From assembly GCA_964417835.1 (NCBI GenBank), contig CAYQJD010000006.1, positions 1-38,324 on the forward strand: a stretch of DNA of 38,324 nt, given 5' to 3'. Below the pieces are notes generated by a model that worked only from the letters and a program-made list of their open reading frames with translations, had not been told where the DNA came from and ran no database searches. Positions 32,415 to 38,324 of the stretch are shown one piece after another; the first letter of the stretch is position 1, and every line of letters begins with the position of its first letter. The position numbers and the translations under genes are program-made. The DNA is from UMGS1124 sp964417835 (GTDB taxonomy: Bacteria > Bacillota_I > Bacilli_A > RF39 > UBA660).

Positions 32415-32829
32415 AGTTAAATAAATTCTCATAATATTTTATATCGTATTCACTTTGAATAATACATAAATCATTTTTTTGATTAAAAGAGTAAAATACT
32501 TTATTTGAGTTTAGTATAAATGGTTGTGAATAACCATTATTAAAATTAATAATTATACTTTCTATATTTTTTCCGCCTTTTATTAATTTAAATGCATTTT
32601 CTTCTAGTTGTTTACTAGTTAAATTATATTCGATTAGTTTATTTTTAAGTTTTATCATAAAAAAGTTGCTTAATAAAGAATTATTATTTTCATCTTTATT
32701 GTAAGGAATTTCATCACCATTTATGTCTATATTAGAAATATATAAATTACTAAACATATCATTATTAACAATAATTGTTTTATTATTTTCTAAATTTATA
32801 AGTAGATTTTTAATTCCTTTATTCTTCAT
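32413..32829 (-). CDS. Unknown 138-residue protein
   Basis: A cytosolic-looking, Asn-rich (about 17 percent) and Ile/Lys-rich protein with no signal or membrane segment. It looks beta-rich (NLLINLENNKTIIVNNDMF near the start, IESIIINFNNGYSQPFIL later), as in small DUF-type or phage-related beta proteins, but I recognise nothing. AAGGTGATC precedes the ATG on the minus strand, which supports expression. It converges on the desulfurase gene. Confidence 0.65.
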   Translation of the reverse strand: MKNKGIKNLLINLENNKTIIVNNDMFSNLYISNIDINGDEIPYNKDENNNSLLSNFFMIKLKNKLIEYNLTSKQLEENAFKLIKGGKNIESIIINFNNGYSQPFILNSNKVFYSFNQKNDLCIIQSEYDIKYYENLFN

Positions 32830-32957
32830 ATGATCACCTTAATTATAATTATAAACAAATAAAAAAAATTTGTCTATTAAAATAATATACAATATTTCAA
32901 TTTATGTTAATTTAATTAAAAAATAAAAAGTTATGGGTTTTATTTTATTTTTAAATG

Positions 32958-32966
32958 TGATATACT
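32958..32966 (+). promoter_or_regulatory. Extended -10 promoter of the tRNA gene
   Basis: TG-A-TATACT (32958-32966) is an extended -10 box 15 bases before the tRNA. No clear -35 is seen. Confidence 0.5.
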
Positions 32967-32981
32967 TATTTAGTAATTAAG

Positions 32982-33058
32982 GCACCCATAGCTCAATTGG
33001 ATAGAGCGTTAGACTACGGATCTAAAGGTTAGGGGTTCGACTCCCTTTGGGCGCACCA
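32982..33058 (+). tRNA. tRNA-Arg(ACG), CCA encoded
   Basis: The cloverleaf is complete: acceptor arm GCACCCA with TGGGCGC, D arm GCTC...GAGC, anticodon arm TTAGA-CTACGGA-TCTAA with anticodon ACG (A34 normally edited to inosine by TadA), T arm AGGGG-TTCGACT-CCCTT and 3' ACCA. Acceptor position 3 is A opposite C70, where almost all relatives have G3-C70. The other six pairs are intact. A strong terminator follows. Confidence 0.95.
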
Positions 33059-33071
33059 TTGAGTTTAATAC

Positions 33072-33100
33072 ACGCACTCTTTTTATAAAAGTGCGTTTTC
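33072..33100 (+). terminator. Terminator after tRNA-Arg
   Basis: ACGCAC (33072-33077) pairs with GTGCGT (33091-33096); an inner TTTT/AAAA extends it, and TTTCTT follows. Confidence 0.8.
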
Positions 33101-33848
33101 TTATTTAAGTTGGTTGATAAAATGATAAAGAAAAATTATTAAAATTTATTCCAAAAAAAAATTTAATGACTTTTTTGAATATGATTTTTGTCAAGACATA
33201 ATGACCAAAATACGCAAAACGAAATAATCGTCTATAAGGGCGATTTTGTTTACTTTTAATTTAAAATAACTAATTTAAATTAAAGATATAAATATTTTTT
33301 CTTTGTATTCTTCTCTTAATTTTTTAAAGTTTTATTTAAATGTTTTATTTTTTAATCTAAATAAAATAATTTTATATGTAAAAATATTTTCATAAATTTG
33401 TTCCTTTCATCTCTATTTGCACTTGCCGTGCAGACATTACTTTCTTATATAGAATGTCAGATTGAGTGCTATTTCTTTATAGATAGAAATATTAAATTAA
33501 TATAACGGAAACAAATCTGTGTCATTGGATAAAAGAGCGCAACAGATTTTTTCTTCATAATATCAAGCTTCCTTATTTGTTATATAATGTTAGAATCTTA
33601 TAAAGAAATCGTTCCCTATTGCAAAATTGTATGATATATTGTGGTTGTACTGAGTTGAGATTATTTCGAGTGTTGAAGTTGGGTTTATGATGTTTTTAAA
33701 AGAATGCTCAAATATAAAAAAGTAGTTATTTTTAGAATAACTTTTTAAGTAAAAGTATCAGCTTTTCTTATAGTACTATGAATTACTATTATGTAGAAAG
33801 TAGTATTTGCAGATATTATAAATAAAATAGAAAGGAAGTTATAAATAT
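33101..33848. other. 750-bp region without a recognisable gene, carrying three terminator-like hairpins
   Basis: No open frame longer than about 25 residues shows protein-like sequence. Three hairpins followed by T are visible: 33226-33251 (AATCGTC/GGCGATT), 33513-33552 (AAATCTGT/ACAGATTT) and 33724-33746 (AGTTATT/AATAACT). The stretch at about 33648-33692 can be read as YCGCTELRLFRVLKLGL before a stop, which might be a gene fragment. Position downstream of a tRNA and before a copper operon fits an old insertion site. No direct repeat of the tRNA 3' end is seen in the window. Confidence 0.5.
33784..33805. promoter_or_regulatory. Possible operator of the copper operon
   Basis: TACTA and TAGTA form an inverted repeat with 12 bases between (33784-33788 and 33801-33805), just upstream of ATTATAAAT, a likely -10 of copZ-copA. 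It differs from the TACAnnTGTA box of CopY/BlaI-type repressors. Weak evidence, listed because the operon has no adjacent regulator. Confidence 0.2.
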
Positions 33849-34061
33849 ATGAAAACGATAAAGATTAAAGTAAAAGGTATGGTATGTAATGGATGTGAAA
33901 ATAGAATCAAAAATGTTTTAAAAACAATAGATAATATTGAAGAAGTTCTTGCAGATTATAAACAAGAACTTGTTATTATTAAAACAAATTTAGAAATAGA
34001 TAAAAATATTATTTATGAAAAAATAGAAGATCTTGGTTTTGAAGTTGAAAAGGAAGATTAA
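33849..34061 (+). CDS. copZ: Copper chaperone, HMA domain (CopZ-like)
   Basis: A 70-residue single heavy-metal-associated domain. The Cu(I) site is GMVCNGCEN, with C13 and C16, and the end GFEVEKED is typical of the fold. It carries Cu(I) to the downstream P-type ATPase. It has a good GAAAGGAAG site and is separated from copA by two bases, so the two form an operon. No CsoR or CopY gene is next to them. Confidence 0.92.
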   Translation: MKTIKIKVKGMVCNGCENRIKNVLKTIDNIEEVLADYKQELVIIKTNLEIDKNIIYEKIEDLGFEVEKED

Positions 34062-34063
34062 TT

Positions 34064-36262
34064 ATGAAAAAAATCATTTTATCTATTGAAGGTATGACTT
34101 GTTCTGCTTGTTCTAATGGTCTCGAAAAATATTTGAACAAGCAAGATGGAATTGAAAAAGCATTGGTTAATTTGGTAATGGCTAATGCTACAATAGAATA
34201 CGATGAGAAAAAACTTAATCAAGAAATGATAGAAGAATTTGTATATAATGCAGGATTTAAAAGTTTGGGTGAATTCAAAGAAATAAAATTAGAACAAAAA
34301 AGTAAGCAAGAAAAAATTATACTTATAGTATTTACAATATTAATAATTTTTCTTATGTATGTTTCTATGGGACATATGATAAATTTACCTTTAATACCAT
34401 TTTTAAATCCTAGTATAAATTCTACTTGTTATATGTTCTGTTTACTTATAATAACTATATGTTTTATAATTTATGGTTTTGATATTTTAAAAAATGGATA
34501 TAAGAATCTTATTCATAAAACACCAAACATGGATACTTTAGTGGGAATAGGAGTTGTTACAAGCTTTTTATATAGTTTATACAATATGTATTTAGTGATT
34601 ATGGGTAACACTTCTTTGATAATGAATTTATATTTTGAATCTTCTGCTACTATAATTTATTTTATAAAATTAGGTAGATATATTGAAGGAATAAAGAAAG
34701 AAAAAACAAAAGAAGCTTTAAAAAAACTAGTTACAATTACACCCAATAAAGCTGTTATTAAGATAAATAATGAATTTAAAGAAGTAACTCTTGATGAGAT
34801 AAAAAAAGGCGATATTGTAGTTTCTAAAGCAGGAGAAAAAATCGCTGTAGATGGAGAAGTAATTAGTGGAAAAACTCATTTAGATGAATCTTTTATTACA
34901 GGAGAAAGTAAGCCAGTATCACGAAGTGTTGGGGATAAAGTTATTGCAGGCAGTTTGAATCATGATGGTTATATAGAATATAAAGCATTGCATATTGGAA
35001 AAGAATCAACTGTATCAGAAATTGTAAGACTTGTAGTTGAAGCTTCTAATACGAAAGCACCTATTGCTAAAACTGTTGATAAAGTAGCTAGTTATTTTGT
35101 ACCAATAGTAATTATTATTGCAATTCTTACTTTTATTGTATATTTATGTATGGGTCAAACTTTTGAAAGTTCTTTAATTACTTTTGTTACTGTGTTAGTA
35201 GTTGCTTGTCCTTGTAGTTTGGGACTTGCGACACCTCTTGCAATAATAGTAAGTGAAGGATTATGTGCAACAAATGGTATATTAATTAAAAAGAGTGAAA
35301 TATTGGAAAATGCAGCTAAAACAAATACAATTGTATTTGATAAAACAGGCACTTTGACTTATGGAAAATTGCAAATAGCAGAACTTATAAATTATAGTTC
35401 TTTATCAAAAAATAAAATATTACAATTAGCTGGAAGTATTGAATCAAAGTCAATACATCCTATTGCAAATGCTTTTACTCTATATTTAGATAAAAATAAT
35501 ATTAAGATTATAAATGTGAATAATATTGAAAGTGTACCTGGATATGGTATTTTAGGAGAAATTGGTAATAAAAAAATAATATTAGGTAATTCAAAAATTT
35601 TAAAAAAATATAAAATATCTAATAAACATATCGAAGATGAAAAAAGATTAGCTGATGCAGGAAATAGTATTGTTTATGTAATACAGGATAAAGAAGTTTT
35701 AGCACTTATAGGAGTTAACGATGTAATAAGAGAAGAAACACCTAATGTAATAAAAACTCTAAATGATATGAAAATAGATACAATAATGTTAACTGGTGAT
35801 AATGAAGAAACTGCTAAAAAGGTTGCAGATACAATTGGAATAAAAAAAGTAATAGCTAATGTCTTACCTAAAGAAAAATCAGAGATTATAAAACGATTAA
35901 AGACTGAAAATAAATATATCATGATGTGTGGTGATGGAATAAATGATAGTCCAGCTCTTGCTAGTTCTGATATTGGAGTAAGTGTTAATAGTGGAACAGA
36001 AATTGCAATGGATTCTTCAGATGTTATATTAACAAAAGGTGATCTAAGAAGTATTTTAAAACTTTTAAATATAAGTAAAAAAACTATTAAAAATATAAGA
36101 CAAAATTTATTTTGGGCATTTTTCTATAATATCTTGATGATACCTATCGCTATTGGAGTATTAAAACCATTTGGAATATCAATAAATCCAATGTTAGCTA
36201 GTGTAGCAATGGTTTTAAGTAGTATTACAGTTATTTTAAATACATTAAGACTTAAAAAATGA
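34064..36262 (+). CDS. copA: Copper-exporting P1B-type ATPase CopA
   Basis: A 732-residue pump moving Cu(I) out of the cytosol. One N-terminal HMA domain (GMTCSACS, C13 and C16), then membrane segments, an actuator loop with TGES (about 276-279, FITGESKPV), the CPC transport motif (about 382-384, ACPCSLGLATP), the phosphorylation site DKTGT (D426), the SIHPIA His-Pro (465-466) and GDGINDSPAL near 624. All catalytic motifs are intact. Some relatives have two HMA domains; here one is fused and the second is the separate CopZ. A terminator follows. Confidence 0.96.
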   Translation: MKKIILSIEGMTCSACSNGLEKYLNKQDGIEKALVNLVMANATIEYDEKKLNQEMIEEFVYNAGFKSLGEFKEIKLEQKSKQEKIILIVFTILIIFLMYVSMGHMINLPLIPFLNPSINSTCYMFCLLIITICFIIYGFDILKNGYKNLIHKTPNMDTLVGIGVVTSFLYSLYNMYLVIMGNTSLIMNLYFESSATIIYFIKLGRYIEGIKKEKTKEALKKLVTITPNKAVIKINNEFKEVTLDEIKKGDIVVSKAGEKIAVDGEVISGKTHLDESFITGESKPVSRSVGDKVIAGSLNHDGYIEYKALHIGKESTVSEIVRLVVEASNTKAPIAKTVDKVASYFVPIVIIIAILTFIVYLCMGQTFESSLITFVTVLVVACPCSLGLATPLAIIVSEGLCATNGILIKKSEILENAAKTNTIVFDKTGTLTYGKLQIAELINYSSLSKNKILQLAGSIESKSIHPIANAFTLYLDKNNIKIINVNNIESVPGYGILGEIGNKKIILGNSKILKKYKISNKHIEDEKRLADAGNSIVYVIQDKEVLALIGVNDVIREETPNVIKTLNDMKIDTIMLTGDNEETAKKVADTIGIKKVIANVLPKEKSEIIKRLKTENKYIMMCGDGINDSPALASSDIGVSVNSGTEIAMDSSDVILTKGDLRSILKLLNISKKTIKNIRQNLFWAFFYNILMIPIAIGVLKPFGISINPMLASVAMVLSSITVILNTLRLKK

Positions 36263-36297
36263 ATGATATGAATGATTTTTATTTAAAGTCTTTTTTT
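36249..36297 (+). terminator. Terminator after copA
   Basis: GACTT (36249-36253) pairs with AAGTC (36286-36290), with A-rich and T-rich inner arms, then seven T. The first arm is in the last copA codons. Confidence 0.6.
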
Positions 36298-36351
36298 ATT
36301 GAATAATGAATAAAATATACTTTATAGTGAAAAATATTATTGGTGGTAATA

Positions 36352-37719
36352 ATGATTAGAGATTATGAATTAAGAAATGAAAAAAATGAACAAATATTAT
36401 ATTTATATTTAGATTTTAATACAGAGTTTGCTAAATTAAATGCAAAAAAAAAGAAAAAAAAATTAAAATCAATTATAAATGATTTTATTAAAGAAAATAA
36501 TATTGATTTTAAAGGCACTAAAGTAGCATTAGTTGTTGGTGGAGCATTAGTTGGAACAATATTATTTAAACCATTAGAACATGAAGATTATAATTTTGTT
36601 AATAATAATACTAATTATGTTGTTAAATTATTAGATGAAAAAAATATAGAAGACAATATTATAAATAATAATATAGATAATATAAATGAAGAAATACCAA
36701 AAGATGAAAGCGAAAAAGTTAATAACACAGATTCTACTAAAGAAGAATTAAGTTCAAATAAAGTTTCTAATATAAATAATAATAATTCTAGTAAAAATGA
36801 ATCACAAGAAATAAATAATAATTCGACAAATTCAACTAATTTATCTGAAGAAAATAATAATATAAATAAAACTGATTCATCTGAAGTAGAACAAAATAAT
36901 AATCAAGAAGTTAATGAAACTTCTCAAACGTATGTTACTATATATAGAACTAATGGTAGTGTTTTAAATTTAGAATTAGAAGAATATTTAATTGGAGTTG
37001 TAGGTGCTGAAATGCCAGCTTCTTTTAATAGTGAAGCTTTAAAAGCTCAAGCTGTTGTTGCTAGAACATATACATTAAAATCTATAAAAACTGGGAAAAA
37101 ATTAACTGATTCATCTAGTACTCAAAATTATAAAAGTAATGATGAGTTAAAATCTATGTGGGGAAGTAGTTATTCAACTTATTATAATAAAGTAAAAAAT
37201 GCTGTGAATGCTACAAAAGGCGCTTATTTAACTTATAATGGAACTATAATAGAAGCTGTTTATCATTCTACAAGCAATGGATATACAGAAGATGCTAAAA
37301 ACGTTTGGGGAAATTCTTTTCCATATTTAGTAACTACTTCTAGTGAATATGACTCAACTAATAAATCTTTTATATATACTGTCTCATTTACATATGAACA
37401 AGTTTCAAATAAATTAGGATATATTGTTAATAATGATACGGTTTTTAACATTGTAGAGAAAAATGAGAGCAATAGAGTTTCTACTATTATGGTTAATGAA
37501 AATAAATATAGTGGAGTAGAATTTAGAAACTTATTAGGATTAAGATCTACTGACTTTGAAATTGTTAAAAATGATTCTGGTTTAGTTATAACTACTAAAG
37601 GTTATGGCCATGGAGTCGGAATGAGTCAATATGGTGCAAATGGTATGGCTAATAATGGCTATAGTTATAAAGATATACTTTTACATTATTATAAAGGTGT
37701 TACTATTAGTTATAATTAA
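36352..37719 (+). CDS. spoIID: SpoIID-like peptidoglycan lytic transglycosylase
   Basis: A 455-residue protein: charged Lys-rich cytosolic head (1-55), one membrane segment (about 57-71), a long Asn/Ser/Glu-rich low-complexity linker (about 75-190), then the SpoIID/LytB domain (193 to end). AEMPASFNSEALKAQAVVAR includes the catalytic Glu (about E220) and the VVARTYTL signature; YHSTSNGYTEDA carries the metal-site His/Cys-region equivalents (YHSTSNG), and GYGHGVGMSQYGANGMA closes the fold. In Bacillus SpoIID works with SpoIIM and SpoIIP in engulfment. Here the head and linker are longer than usual (Bacillus SpoIID is about 343 residues). ATG 36352 follows GGTGG. Its stop overlaps the convergent gpr gene by 14 bases. 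A vegetative LytB-type role cannot be fully excluded. Confidence 0.88.
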   Translation: MIRDYELRNEKNEQILYLYLDFNTEFAKLNAKKKKKKLKSIINDFIKENNIDFKGTKVALVVGGALVGTILFKPLEHEDYNFVNNNTNYVVKLLDEKNIEDNIINNNIDNINEEIPKDESEKVNNTDSTKEELSSNKVSNINNNNSSKNESQEINNNSTNSTNLSEENNNINKTDSSEVEQNNNQEVNETSQTYVTIYRTNGSVLNLELEEYLIGVVGAEMPASFNSEALKAQAVVARTYTLKSIKTGKKLTDSSSTQNYKSNDELKSMWGSSYSTYYNKVKNAVNATKGAYLTYNGTIIEAVYHSTSNGYTEDAKNVWGNSFPYLVTTSSEYDSTNKSFIYTVSFTYEQVSNKLGYIVNNDTVFNIVEKNESNRVSTIMVNENKYSGVEFRNLLGLRSTDFEIVKNDSGLVITTKGYGHGVGMSQYGANGMANNGYSYKDILLHYYKGVTISYN

Positions 37720-38324
37720 TTAAAACTTCATTTATACTTGTACCAATTATATTAGAAATTTTTAAAATATATTCATCTATATCACTTGTAGATACTAACA
37801 AAGGTATCTTTTTTTCATTTTTTAATTCTAGTGCTGTAGGTATTCCTATTACTAAAACTGGTATTCCTAAATCTTTTTTATTAATTTTTGAATTTATTCC
37901 TTTTAAACCACTACCAGGAATTATTCCTTCGTTTGTAATTTCAATAGTTTTATTTATATTTTTTATATCATTACTTACCAATGAATCTATTAATATAACT
38001 AGATCTGGTTTTATTTCTTTTACAACACTTTTTATAATCTTTTTAGTATCTATTCCTGTTGTACCTAAAATACCAGGTTCTAATGCTGATACTTTAGTTA
38101 CATTAGAAGTAATACCTAAATTAACTAAATGAGAATTAATATTTATATGTTTTAAAGTTTTAGGGCCTATTGAATCAGCAGTATTTGATTCATTACCTAA
38201 ACCAATAATAAATATATGATCATTTTTTCTAAAATTTAAGTAATTTAAAAAAAATATTAATTCTTTTTTAAATATTTTTTTTATAATATTTTCATTAAAT
38301 GAATTATTAAAATATATTATATGT
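37706..38324 (-). CDS. gpr: Spore protease GPR (C-terminal part; start beyond right edge)
   Basis: The minus-strand frame is open from the window edge to TAA at 37706, giving 205 residues of the C-terminal part (Bacillus GPR is about 370). IFIIGLGNESNTADSIGPKT holds the first catalytic Asp (TADSIGP) and VILIDSLVSND the second, as in Asp127 and Asp193 of the Bacillus megaterium enzyme. IIPGSGLKGINSKINKKDLG and VLVIGIPTALEL match the family's GSG and GVPTVVD segments. GPR degrades small acid-soluble proteins at germination and is made as a zymogen in the forespore; the propeptide is outside the window. It ends 14 bases inside spoIID. Confidence 0.92.
   Translation of the reverse strand, partial: HIIYFNNSFNENIIKKIFKKELIFFLNYLNFRKNDHIFIIGLGNESNTADSIGPKTLKHININSHLVNLGITSNVTKVSALEPGILGTTGIDTKKIIKSVVKEIKPDLVILIDSLVSNDIKNINKTIEITNEGIIPGSGLKGINSKINKKDLGIPVLVIGIPTALELKNEKKIPLLVSTSDIDEYILKISNIIGTSINEVLINYN

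Noticed and set aside
33226..33251. CRISPR or attachment-site interpretation of the hairpins near the tRNA
   Set aside because: No repeated spacer pattern, no direct repeat of the tRNA 3' end and no integrase in the window.

Overview
The window is very AT-rich, uses TGA as a stop codon (for example rimM, ORF 4748-5410 and GDPD), and carries Shine-Dalgarno sites of the AGGTGA/GGAGG type. Gene content and order fit a low-GC, endospore-forming member of the Bacillota (Firmicutes), probably an uncultured gut-type lineage. Sporulation markers are spoIVFA-spoIVFB, spoIID, the spore protease gpr (cut by the right edge), a Tyr/Pro-rich coat-like protein, and possibly a GerQ-like protein. The order spoIVFA-spoIVFB-...-rplU-prp-rpmA matches the Bacillus arrangement, but here it is interrupted by a polytopic membrane protein gene and a decayed insertion-sequence scar. 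The species cannot be named from the sequence alone.

Layout. 1-4.6 kb: the start of a membrane or secreted protein running off the left edge, an RpoD-like sigma factor, a possible GerQ-like gene, a SEDS (FtsW/RodA/SpoVE) gene, and a minus-strand set of CPBP protease, YkuE-like phosphoesterase and coat-like protein. 4.7-14.1 kb: a Tad-type secretion/pilus cluster. Three genes for cell-surface proteins come first, including a 1273-residue protein with 37 cysteines; then an intrinsic terminator, then cpaB-cpaF-tadB-tadC. 14.1-18.3 kb: rimM-trmD, a small gene, spoIVFA-spoIVFB and a polytopic membrane protein. 18.3-18.98 kb: IS scar and hairpins. 18.98-24.4 kb: rplU-prp-rpmA, trmB, a glycerophosphodiester phosphodiesterase, a 667-residue prepilin-like protein, a small membrane-anchored protein and thymidylate kinase. 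24.5-32.8 kb: SDR plus YnbB-like PLP enzyme, a protein with a duplicated unknown domain, rpsO, a pseudogene, pnp, a DUF1653 protein, DedA, cysteine desulfurase and an unknown gene. 33-38.3 kb: tRNA-Arg(ACG), a 0.8 kb apparently non-coding stretch, a copZ-copA pair, spoIID and convergent gpr.

How the parts fit. The most distinctive content is the surface system: a minimal Tad motor (CpaB, CpaF, TadB, TadC) beside giant Cys-rich exported proteins and with no recognisable Flp pilin or prepilin peptidase in the window. About 7 kb further on lies an unusual large protein with a type IV prepilin leader, three imperfect repeats of about 71 residues and a Ser/Thr/Glu tandem-repeat tail. Together they suggest an undescribed envelope appendage or secretion apparatus. 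The rest is housekeeping (translation, tRNA modification, RNA decay, Fe-S/sulfur transfer, copper efflux) and sporulation. Many genes end in compact hairpins that share bases with neighbouring stop codons or ribosome binding sites, reflecting a tightly packed genome.
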